A stretch of 16,706 nucleotides of DNA from an uncultured Flavobacterium sp. Lineage in GTDB: Bacteria > Bacteroidota > Bacteroidia > Flavobacteriales > Flavobacteriaceae. The notes beneath the pieces were generated by a model. It was given only the letters and a program-made list of their open reading frames with translations, had not been told where the DNA came from and ran no database searches. Below, one piece after another: positions 7,662 through 14,060 of this stretch. The stretch is from assembly GCF_946478785.1 (NCBI RefSeq), contig NZ_CAMLDD010000040.1, positions 1 through 16,706 of the forward strand, written 5' to 3'. Numbering within the stretch: the first letter of the stretch is position 1; the number at the start of each line of letters is the position of its first letter. A program made the position numbers and the translations under genes.

Positions 7662-7774
7662 TTGATTAACTATTTACTGTAAAGGTATAAAGGAAGCATT
7701 AAAAAACCATGGTGAAAAGACTGATTTTATGATTGTAATAAATCATTTATCTATTAAAAGCACCTTTTTAAAAC

Positions 7775-7819
7775 AGGTATAAATACCTACAAAAGAAAGA
7801 GATATTCTGGTTAAATTTG
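7775..7819 (+). promoter_or_regulatory. Activator-type promoter with AGGTAT-AA-ATACCT palindrome (copy 1)
   Basis: A 14-base palindrome (7775-7788) is centred 30.5 bases before the -7 box TAAATTTG (7812-7819). No TTG -33 box is present at the right spacing, as expected of a promoter that needs an activator. It precedes the 41-residue small gene by 28 bases. The same layout recurs at 10954-10998. Confidence 0.6.
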
Positions 7820-7847
7820 ACAAACTAAAAATAAATTTCAAAAAAAA

Positions 7848-7973
7848 ATGAAAGTTAATGAAACTAATAAAGAATCGAAACAATTAAATCTATTACAAAA
7901 AATAGCACTTTGTATATTAGCAATTGCCATTATTTCATATTATGTACTTTCTATCCAATTCCTGACCAGTTAA
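7848..7973 (+). CDS. Small single-span membrane protein, 41 residues
   Basis: This short frame starts MKVNETNKESKQLNLLQKIA. A hydrophobic helix follows at about residues 18-35 (IALCILAIAIISYYVLSI), then a short polar end. The layout of polar N-terminus and one membrane span is that of a real small membrane protein, and chance AT-rich frames rarely show it so cleanly. It has a Bacteroidetes -7 box 28 bases upstream, an A-rich stretch before the ATG, and an activator-like palindrome. Its stop lies only 2 bases from the end of the convergent response-regulator gene, so the two transcripts probably overlap. Function unknown. It may take part in signalling with the adjacent kinase or be a target of the regulator. 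Confidence 0.6.
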   Translation: MKVNETNKESKQLNLLQKIALCILAIAIISYYVLSIQFLTS

Positions 7974-7975
7974 AA

Positions 7976-8644
7976 TTACAGAGTTAAAACTGCAATTTCA
8001 TTTTGAATAGCATACACTACTAATCCGGCAATATTTCTTGATTCGGTTTTAAGTAATAAATTATTTCTGTGTCCTTCTACTGTTCGGGGACTCAGAAAAA
8101 GTTCCTCGGCAATTTCAGCAGTTGTTTTCTGGTTACAAATCAGTTGAAGTATTTCAATTTCGCGTGGTGAAAGAAAACCTGATTCTAAATTGATTTTTGA
8201 GTTTTTGGAAGGTAAAATAGTGTCTTGTATTGTTTTTAATATAGTTTCATTATAAAAAAAACCTTTCTTTGCGACTTCATTAATTGTATTGATTAAATCC
8301 TTTGGAGTAGTATTTTTTACTAAATAAGCAACTGCACCTACCTGAATCATATTTATTACGAATGACTTTGTGTCATAACTGGTTAAGGCAATAATTTTAA
8401 TTTCAGGAAAAAATTTCCGAATAACTTTAGTTGCCTCAACACCATTTAAAACAGGCATTTTCAAATCCATAATAATAATATCCGGCTTAGTTTCGTTATT
8501 ATTTAAACTTGAAATAAGTTCCTCACCATTTGATGCTTCAAAAAGGACTTCAATATTTTTTTCTCTTTGAATCAAAAAAGAAATTCCTTTACGAAATAAG
8601 ACTTCATCATCAACTAAAACTATTTTGATAGCAAGATCGTTCAT
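7976..8644 (-). CDS. Response regulator, NarL/LuxR type
   Basis: The 222-residue protein has a receiver domain (about 5-125) with all key residues: acidic pair D12-D13, phospho-acceptor D60, T88 and K110. A LuxR-type helix-turn-helix follows (about 155-218: LSPREIEILQLICNQKTTAEIAEELFLSPRTVEGHRNNLL). It is a cytoplasmic DNA-binding regulator activated by phosphorylation. Its partner is surely the kinase encoded next on the same strand. A separate promoter fits the sequence ahead of it. NarL-type regulators bind short inverted repeats often containing TACC-like halves, which makes the two GTATAAATAC sites in this window plausible targets. Confidence 0.95.
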   Translation of the reverse strand: MNDLAIKIVLVDDEVLFRKGISFLIQREKNIEVLFEASNGEELISSLNNNETKPDIIIMDLKMPVLNGVEATKVIRKFFPEIKIIALTSYDTKSFVINMIQVGAVAYLVKNTTPKDLINTINEVAKKGFFYNETILKTIQDTILPSKNSKINLESGFLSPREIEILQLICNQKTTAEIAEELFLSPRTVEGHRNNLLLKTESRNIAGLVVYAIQNEIAVLTL

Positions 8645-8681
8645 TTTCTTTGGATTTGAATCTTTTATAAATTCGAAATTA

Positions 8682-8710
8682 CAAAATTATATCACAAATA
8701 ATCAAAACAA
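8682..8710 (-). promoter_or_regulatory. Probable promoter of the response-regulator gene
   Basis: On the minus strand TTG (8708-8710), an 18-base spacer and TAATTTTG (8682-8689) fit the phylum consensus with a slightly short spacer. It lies in the 108-base gap after the kinase gene, so regulator and kinase can be expressed unequally. Confidence 0.55.
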
Positions 8711-8731
8711 CAGTATTTATAATGTTTTTAA

Positions 8732-8756
8732 TTAACTAAATCAATGATTTAGTTAA
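8732..8756 (-). terminator. Hairpin across the kinase stop codon
   Basis: TTAACTAAATCA and TGATTTAGTTAA form a perfect 12-base inverted repeat around a single base; it includes the stop codon of the kinase gene. There is no strong U-run. It may be a weak terminator or RNA-stability element separating kinase from regulator. Confidence 0.4.
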
Positions 8757-9544
8757 AATGTAAAAAAAACTTCAACACCTTTATTGATATCAGACTTTAT
8801 ATTGATATTTCCATTTAAAAAAGATATTCTGCTATCAATGTTTTTCATTCCGAGTCCTTTCTGATTTTGAAAATTTTCAGAATCAAAACCTACTCCATTA
8901 TCCTTATAAAAACAGCCATTAGTCCCGTTAACCTTATCAAAAATTATTGAAAGTTCTGATGCCTTTCCATGACGCAAGGAGTTATTCATCAACTCTTGCA
9001 AAATTCTAAAAACATGTAAATGCTTGTCTTTTTCGTTTTCATTAAAATCAATTTTATTTTGATAAGAAACTTTAACAGATTTGCAACTTTCAAATTCTTC
9101 ACATAATTCTTCTACACCAGCATGAAGTCCAAATTTATCAAAAACAGGAGGCAATAAATTATGAGCAATTTTTCTTGAATTATCTAATGCTTTTGCAGTT
9201 ATATTGATAATATTGCCCGTAATTTCTTTTGTTTCTTTTTCTGTTAAGTTTGCTGAAGTAAGCAAGTAACTATTTAATGAAACTACATTTAGCTTTGAGC
9301 TAATATCATCGTGCAAATCCTGAGCTATTCGCTTGCGCTCCTCTTCCTGCGTAATGAGAATAGCACATAATTGTTCTTTTTGATGAGCAAGAATTAAATC
9401 TTTTTTTTCTAATTCTTTTTGAATAATTTTTTTTCTGGAAAAATAGAAAAAAAGAATTAAAGCAACAGATACAATTATAAAAAAAAGCGAAATATATAAA
9501 ATAATCGCGACTAATTCTTTTTCCGGGATTGAACTTGCATTCAT
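8753..9544 (-). CDS. Histidine kinase, HisKA_3 type, without a sensor domain
   Basis: The 263-residue protein has one membrane span (about 12-35), a charged helical linker (37-62), a dimerisation and phospho-acceptor domain with H78 (EEERKRIAQDLHDD), and a HATPase_c domain. Visible ATP-binding motifs are the N box (LMNNSLRHG, 185-193), G1 (DNGVGF, 215-220) and G2 (KGLGM, 229-233). There is no periplasmic or PAS sensor domain, so the input must come from a partner protein or the membrane. The neighbouring seven-span membrane protein is a candidate. It would phosphorylate D60 of the adjacent response regulator. It has its own promoter, and the ATG start agrees with it. Confidence 0.95.
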   Translation of the reverse strand: MNASSIPEKELVAIILYISLFFIIVSVALILFFYFSRKKIIQKELEKKDLILAHQKEQLCAILITQEEERKRIAQDLHDDISSKLNVVSLNSYLLTSANLTEKETKEITGNIINITAKALDNSRKIAHNLLPPVFDKFGLHAGVEELCEEFESCKSVKVSYQNKIDFNENEKDKHLHVFRILQELMNNSLRHGKASELSIIFDKVNGTNGCFYKDNGVGFDSENFQNQKGLGMKNIDSRISFLNGNINIKSDINKGVEVFFTF

Positions 9545-9590
9545 ATAAATTTTTGTGGTATTTCTTTTACTACTGAATAAATAGCAAAAC

Positions 9591-9622
9591 CAAAGATATC
9601 ATATTTACACATATATCATCAA
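9591..9622 (-). promoter_or_regulatory. Promoter of the histidine-kinase gene
   Basis: On the minus strand TTG (9620-9622), a 21-base spacer and TATCTTTG (9591-9598) match the consensus. The leader would be about 40 bases. Confidence 0.6.
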
Positions 9623-9633
9623 AATAATTGCAA

Positions 9634-9673
9634 CAAAAAAATCTCTATAAAGACTTACATCCTTATAGAGATT
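9634..9673 (-). terminator. Terminator of the membrane-protein operon
   Basis: Read on the minus strand, AATCTCTATAAG pairs with CTTTATAGAGATT (one bulged base) and is followed by a run of Ts (9634-9640 on the opposite strand). It separates the 9802-10809 gene pair from the kinase promoter. Confidence 0.8.
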
Positions 9674-9801
9674 CTTGCTATATAAAAATTCAATTAATTG
9701 TATTCCTAATCAGAAAACAGCATTTTGTTTTTAATCTCCTTCTATCTAAACTGATCATTTTTTATTATCAATATTATGGATAGTAATGATAACAAAGAAA
9801 T

Positions 9802-10437
9802 TTATTTTTTCTCTTCAATTCTTTTCGAGAAACTTATCTTCCATTCGTATAAAATAAAAAGATAATACAGAAGAACTAAAAATGCATTAAATGTCCAGCT
9901 AAGATATTTAAAATCATTGCTTAAACCTAATGTAAGATTACCAACCAAGTATATGACAGTACTGCTTAATAAATAACAAATCAAACCAATAGTAAAATAA
10001 TAGTACTCTTTGTAACTAACAAGCATATTATAAAAATGTATTAAAGCTAAAATCATAATCACTAAAGAAGTAATAGTGATTTCTAATAAATTAAATTTAA
10101 AAAATTGATCAGAATCAATTAAAAGCTGAATAATCAAGATCAATAGAGCAGCGGCGAGACTAGATTTCGCAAACATTCTTTGCTTTTTTATCTTAAAAAT
10201 GGACTCATAAAACAGCCCTAATAAAATCATTTGTCCAATAAAAAAAATATTTATTAGTAACAAATTACCTACATGAAGATGATATAAACATTCAATAAGA
10301 GATTGTATTATTACCAAAAAAACTAAATATGATATTAAAAAAACATTAGCTTTTACCTCTCGGAAAAAGCTATATAAAAATAAAATTAGGTTAATTAGTA
10401 ATACCAAATAACCTGAATATATTAATAAATCATCCAC
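9802..10437 (-). CDS. Seven-span integral membrane protein of unknown function
   Basis: The 211-residue protein is almost wholly hydrophobic, with about seven predicted spans (near 6-24, 32-51, 58-77, 90-107, 119-137, 144-166, 180-198) and a short basic tail (RIEEKK). No enzymatic motif is visible. Its length and span number recall the small seven-span proteins that sit next to sensorless histidine kinases in Bacteroidetes. A signal-input role for the adjacent kinase is therefore reasonable, though unproven. It is the second gene of a two-gene unit, 21 bases after the 116-residue gene, and is closed by a good terminator. Confidence 0.75.
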   Translation of the reverse strand: MDDLLIYSGYLVLLINLILFLYSFFREVKANVFLISYLVFLVIIQSLIECLYHLHVGNLLLINIFFIGQMILLGLFYESIFKIKKQRMFAKSSLAAALLILIIQLLIDSDQFFKFNLLEITITSLVIMILALIHFYNMLVSYKEYYYFTIGLICYLLSSTVIYLVGNLTLGLSNDFKYLSWTFNAFLVLLYYLFILYEWKISFSKRIEEKK

Positions 10438-10458
10438 TTATAAAATATTTATTTTAAA

Positions 10459-10809
10459 TCAATAAGGTGGGCTAGGACGTGTGCCATCATAAACAACCTC
10501 TTCATCAGTCTTTTCTCCATCTTGTTTTGCAGATGAACCGCAAACGTCAATATGTTTTCCCGTTTCATTGTCAAGATTCGCTCCTACAAAAAACAATGTT
10601 TTTTCATTTTGATCATTAATACCAACATAGGCGCGAACTGCATCAGTATTAAGCTTCAATACAAGTTCTAAACTTTCTCTTGGTATTAAATAAGACTTTA
10701 CTTTGCTTTTACTATCTTCAACAGTAGTATCTTCATCGTGTCTTTTTTGCCATTCCTTCGCGACTGCTAATGGGATTTGGATAGATCCAGGGAATTTTTC
10801 TTCTGCCAT
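10459..10809 (-). CDS. Small soluble protein of unknown function, 116 residues
   Basis: No signal peptide or membrane span is present. Visible features are an N-terminal segment IQIPLAVAKEWQKRH, a middle part LIPRESLELVLKLNTDAVRAYVGINDQNEKTLFFVGANLDN, and an acidic, proline-ending tail. Proteins with this pattern (IPL..A..W, then 'RAYVGI' and 'VGA') occur in other Bacteroidetes as uncharacterised proteins, as far as I recall. I assign no function. It heads the unit with the seven-span membrane protein and is divergent from the Tail Collar region. Confidence 0.75.
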   Translation of the reverse strand: MAEEKFPGSIQIPLAVAKEWQKRHDEDTTVEDSKSKVKSYLIPRESLELVLKLNTDAVRAYVGINDQNEKTLFFVGANLDNETGKHIDVCGSSAKQDGEKTDEEVVYDGTRPSPPY

Positions 10810-10953
10810 ATTAGATTTTGTTTTAGTTATTATTTAGCTAAACTAATGAATTATTTTAAAAAATTAACATTTTAAAGTAAAAATGCTAATCTAAACACTT
10901 TTAGTTTAAAAGAACTGATTTATAGATATTTAGATCAATAATATATAAAAAAC

Positions 10954-10998
10954 ACGTATAAATACGCATATACAAATTTTTATTATGGTTTAATTTTG
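10954..10998 (+). promoter_or_regulatory. Activator-type promoter with CGTAT-AA-ATACG palindrome (copy 2)
   Basis: The palindrome (10955-10966) is centred 30.5 bases before the -7 box TAATTTTG (10991-10998). This is the same spacing as at 7775-7819, and both sites share AAACA just before the palindrome. No TTG -33 box is seen. It is the best promoter candidate for the leader ORF and the Tail Collar gene downstream. Confidence 0.6.
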
Positions 10999-11024
10999 TT
11001 TACCTAACTATTAACCAAAAAATT

Positions 11025-11120
11025 ATGTTACCAAAACCATCATACAGAGATTTCCGTTTCAAATTTGATTTAATCAATGAAAGGAGTAAAACTTGTAATT
11101 CTGAAATTTCCCTCTCATAG
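11025..11120 (+). CDS. Possible 31-residue leader peptide
   Basis: The frame starts ATG 27 bases after the -7 box TAATTTTG and reads MLPKPSYRDFRFKFDLINER, then SKTCNSEISLS. It is soluble with a mixed charge, one cysteine and no recognised family. Its place behind a strong regulated promoter, at almost the same distance as the 41-residue gene from its promoter, supports translation. It could be a leader peptide, a precursor peptide, or chance. Confidence 0.35.
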   Translation: MLPKPSYRDFRFKFDLINERSKTCNSEISLS

Positions 11121-11302
11121 CATAAAAAAGGCTTTCTATGTCATTTTATTATTAGAGAAATCTCTTTAAACATATTTTTGATAGTTGAAGAAATTAATCC
11201 TATTAATTAAATATTTATCTGATCGAATGATAATAACAAACAAGGAAAAGATAAAAAGGCAAAAGCACATATAATTTATTTTTTAACTATATAACTAAAA
11301 CT
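11046..11302 (+). promoter_or_regulatory. Long leader of the Tail Collar gene
   Basis: About 300 bases separate the promoter at 10998 from the Tail Collar ATG. Apart from the small ORF it holds possible pairings: AGAGATTTC (11046-11054) with GAAATCTCT (11157-11165), and CATAG (11116-11120) with CTATG (11136-11140). No second promoter box was found closer to the gene. A regulatory leader is possible but unproven. Confidence 0.3.
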
Positions 11303-11860
11303 ATGTCAACAGAACCATTTATTGGAGAAATTAAAATTTTCGGTTTTTACTTTGCTCCTAGAGGCTATGCAACCTGTCAGGGCCAAATTTTATCAATTGC
11401 TCAAAACACAGCTCTTTTTTCCTTATTAGGAACTACCTATGGAGGAAATGGACAAACTACGTTTGCGCTACCAGATTTACAAGGACGTATGCCTATAGGA
11501 CAAGGACAGGGACCAGGTCTTCCTCCTTACCAAATGGGCCAGGTAGCCGGAACAAACAGTGTTACAATACTTACTTCGAATATGCCGGCACATGTTCATA
11601 CATTAAATACAGTTAAGGCAAATATTGCTGTAAACACTGCGGTTGCAGATTCTAACACTCCCGAAAGTGCTTATTTAGCTGCAAATAATACTACAGCTTT
11701 ATATTCTGAGGGACCAGAATCAGGAAAATTTCTTGCTCCGGCAGCTATTTCCGGAACAACAGATATTACCGGTGCAGGGTTACCAATTAATATTACAAAC
11801 CCTTATCTTACAATCAACTACTCAATTGCATTGGAAGGTATATTCCCTAGCAGAAATTAA
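11303..11860 (+). CDS. Phage Tail Collar domain protein (MdpB-like)
   Basis: The 185-residue protein begins with a full Tail Collar domain (about residues 5-60). It is recognisable by GEIKIFGFYFAPRGYATCQGQ, then LFSLLGTTYGGNGQTTFALPDLQGRMPIGQG. A linker NMPAHVHTL follows, then a threonine/alanine-rich part and a C-terminal strand IALEGIFPSRN. Outside phages, stand-alone proteins of this type (called microcystin-dependent protein in cyanobacteria) are widespread in Bacteroidetes and of unknown function. No signal peptide is visible and no other phage gene lies nearby, so this is not a prophage remnant by context. It has its own terminator, so the following genes are either read through or separately expressed. 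Confidence 0.92.
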   Translation: MSTEPFIGEIKIFGFYFAPRGYATCQGQILSIAQNTALFSLLGTTYGGNGQTTFALPDLQGRMPIGQGQGPGLPPYQMGQVAGTNSVTILTSNMPAHVHTLNTVKANIAVNTAVADSNTPESAYLAANNTTALYSEGPESGKFLAPAAISGTTDITGAGLPINITNPYLTINYSIALEGIFPSRN

Positions 11861-11867
11861 AAAATGT

Positions 11868-11903
11868 AAAAGGAAATTTTCGCAATGAAAATTTCCTTTT
11901 TTT
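11868..11903 (+). terminator. Terminator after the Tail Collar gene
   Basis: AAAAGGAAATTTTC (11868-11881) pairs perfectly with GAAAATTTCCTTTT (11887-11900), loop GCAAT, followed by further Ts. It ends 15 bases before the next start codon. This may set a step-down in expression between gene one and genes two to four. Confidence 0.85.
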
Positions 11904-11918
11904 ATTCATATAAAATGT

Positions 11919-13067
11919 ATGCAGACAATAGGAATTTTATTAGTCCGTTCAACCTACTACCACACGATAGGCTTTGACCTTTACGAGGGACTGCGATCCA
12001 GACTGAAACAATTAAACAGAAGTGACATTAAAATAGTTACAGAAAACATTGGGTTTGGTGCTGATAAACAGCAATGTTACCGAAGTGCTGAAAAACTTTT
12101 ATTAGAAGAAAATGTTTCAGTAGTAATTGCTTACATAGGACATCGTACAGCCCAATTATTGCGTCCCCTTTTTCTGGCAGCTAATAAAATGCTGATTGTC
12201 TTGGATGCCGGCGCAAATCTCCCACAGGAATGGTCTGCCTGCCCCAATATTTTTTATCATTCACTTCACAATTCCCTAGGTGCCTGGCTTACTGGAAAGC
12301 AAGCTGCAGAACACGGATATAAAAATGCAGGAATGGTTACAGGTTATTACGATGGCGGTTATTTACAAACCTACGGTATTTCAAAAGGATTTGAAAATGC
12401 TGGTGGCAAAATTTGCTTCAACCATGCCACCGGTCATAGAAAAGAAGAATTTACAATGACCCCGCTTAAAAGCTTTTTAAAAGAATTTGATAATGCAGCG
12501 CTATTGACATTATTTAGTGGTGATTTCGTACAATGGAATTTTGAACAACTAAAAGAGACAATAAATAAAAACACACCCATTTATTTGTCTCCTTTTGGCT
12601 TTGAAGAAACCATGTTGGAACAAGCAATACATCCCAACACCAAAACCAAAGGAGTTGCTGCATGGTCAAAATCAATTGAAAACGATGAAAATACATTATT
12701 TATCGAAACTATTGAATCTATTGGCAGAATACCAAATCTATTTTCACTGTTAAGCTGGGAAAGTACTCAAATCGCTTTAAAAGTATTAGATCTTTTAACT
12801 GATAATAATAACAATATCTTATTAACATCACAGCAACTTCATTCTTATGAGTTTGACAGTCCTAGAGGAAAAATTAAATTTCATGCCAAAACTAATACTT
12901 CAATAGCTCCATTATATAATGCAGAAATCACAGCTACTAATAATGGGAAATGCCAAGTCAAATTAGGTGAAGCGATATCCGATACAGCTAAAGAATTTGA
13001 GATAATGACTCAACTTGAATTGGACAATATCTCATCAGCCTGGTACAATAGTTATACATGTATATAA
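11919..13067 (+). CDS. Cytoplasmic-looking type I periplasmic-binding-fold receptor
   Basis: The 382-residue protein has the type I binding fold of the LivJ, UrtA and AmiC group. It starts MQTIGILLVRSTYYHTIGFD, continues with SVVIAYIGHRTAQLL and LTGKQAAEHGYKNAGMVTGYYDGGY, and ends with FDSPRGKIKFHAKTN. That last segment is the place where UrtA and AmiC proteins have the 'GxVxxDPxNxH' hinge end. No signal peptide or lipobox exists: the beta strand begins at residue 3. It is therefore probably cytosolic like AmiC, an amide sensor, rather than a transporter component; no ABC transporter genes adjoin it. The ligand is unknown. The next gene starts one base after its stop, which suggests translational coupling. 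Confidence 0.8.
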   Translation: MQTIGILLVRSTYYHTIGFDLYEGLRSRLKQLNRSDIKIVTENIGFGADKQQCYRSAEKLLLEENVSVVIAYIGHRTAQLLRPLFLAANKMLIVLDAGANLPQEWSACPNIFYHSLHNSLGAWLTGKQAAEHGYKNAGMVTGYYDGGYLQTYGISKGFENAGGKICFNHATGHRKEEFTMTPLKSFLKEFDNAALLTLFSGDFVQWNFEQLKETINKNTPIYLSPFGFEETMLEQAIHPNTKTKGVAAWSKSIENDENTLFIETIESIGRIPNLFSLLSWESTQIALKVLDLLTDNNNNILLTSQQLHSYEFDSPRGKIKFHAKTNTSIAPLYNAEITATNNGKCQVKLGEAISDTAKEFEIMTQLELDNISSAWYNSYTCI

Positions 13068-13068
13068 A

Positions 13069-14004
13069 ATGGAAAAGCAAAAAAAAATACTCGTATTATG
13101 TGGTGGTAAATTTGCATTCCAATCATTGCAGGTACTTGCCTATGAAAAATTTCTATGCGGTGTGGGTATTGGCAGAGGAAGTGATCTAATAATAGACGCC
13201 ATTGAAAGAGAATCAGAAGATAATGGGATGGCTTTTAAATCTTTTCCAAATAAGAAAAGCGTAAAAGAAATGAGGGATTGGTTAGATGAAATACAGCCGG
13301 ATTATATTTTTTCCATATCCTTTCCTTTCTTAATTCCTGAAGATGTTTTGTCTTATGGACATGACAAATTCATCAATTTCCATCCTGGGCCATTACCTCA
13401 ATATAGAGGGCCCATGCCTATTTTCGAAGTACTTAAAAATCAGGAAACCCAAACCGCAATTTGTGCGCATTTAATGAGCAGTACTTTTGATCAGGGTAAT
13501 ATTATATTTAATGATATTGTTCAAATCGAAAATAAAGAAAATTACGGGAAACTCACTGTAAAATTAAGTGATCGCATGGCTCATGTGGTTCTAAATATGG
13601 CTAATATGGTACAGTTTGCAAGTAAAATACCTAATCAGCCACAAGAAGAATCTGAAGCTTATTATTTTGAGAAACCCGATTTTACTGATACTTATATCAA
13701 TTGGAGAAGGATGGGTGCAGAAGAAATAACATCCCTAATTAATGCGTGCAATCCTTGGAACATAGGAGCTGACGCAACTTTTCAAGGAGAACAAGTAAAA
13801 ATCATAGCTGCTTCAATAGTTGACAAACCTCATAACACCAAAACACCGGGAATGATTATTTCTATAGACAAAGACAACAGTATAAATGTTGCTTGTTCGG
13901 ATGACAAACAAATTGCAATAGAAATAATGAGTACTGATGAAGGAATAATTACCCCAAAACACTTAAACCTACAACGATATTCAATAGGAACCTGTTTCAA
14001 TTGA
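13069..14004 (+). CDS. Formyltransferase related to methionyl-tRNA formyltransferase
   Basis: The 311-residue protein has an N-terminal formyltransferase domain (about 1-190) and an Fmt-like C-terminal domain (about 205-305; INWRRMGAEEITSLINACNPWNIGA). The catalytic residues are visible: N103 and H105 in INFHPGPLPQYRG, and D141 in FDQGN, with the H-to-D distance of E. coli Fmt. The HPGPLP loop is unlike the usual HxSLLP of housekeeping Fmt and more like enzymes that formylate sugars or peptide natural products. It would use 10-formyltetrahydrofolate; the acceptor amine is unknown. I chose ATG 13069, one base after the upstream stop, rather than TTG 13015. It is tightly coupled with the receptor gene. 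Confidence 0.85.
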   Translation: MEKQKKILVLCGGKFAFQSLQVLAYEKFLCGVGIGRGSDLIIDAIERESEDNGMAFKSFPNKKSVKEMRDWLDEIQPDYIFSISFPFLIPEDVLSYGHDKFINFHPGPLPQYRGPMPIFEVLKNQETQTAICAHLMSSTFDQGNIIFNDIVQIENKENYGKLTVKLSDRMAHVVLNMANMVQFASKIPNQPQEESEAYYFEKPDFTDTYINWRRMGAEEITSLINACNPWNIGADATFQGEQVKIIAASIVDKPHNTKTPGMIISIDKDNSINVACSDDKQIAIEIMSTDEGIITPKHLNLQRYSIGTCFN

Positions 14005-14060
14005 AACTTATAATCAATAAAGAGAAAACTTGAAAATAATAACCCTTAAAATTAGTACAC

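Noticed and set aside
7729..7746. ATGATT-N6-AATCAT inverted repeat upstream of the minus-strand secreted-protein gene
   Set aside because: Short A/T-rich arms and no second copy or clear relation to a promoter, so likely chance.
11303..11860. Prophage or phage-tail-like particle locus
   Set aside because: Only the Tail Collar domain is present; there is no sheath, tube, baseplate, integrase, lysis gene or attachment site in the window.
11919..13067. Substrate-binding component of an amino-acid ABC transporter
   Set aside because: No signal peptide, no permease or ATPase gene nearby, and coupling to a cytosolic enzyme argue against it.
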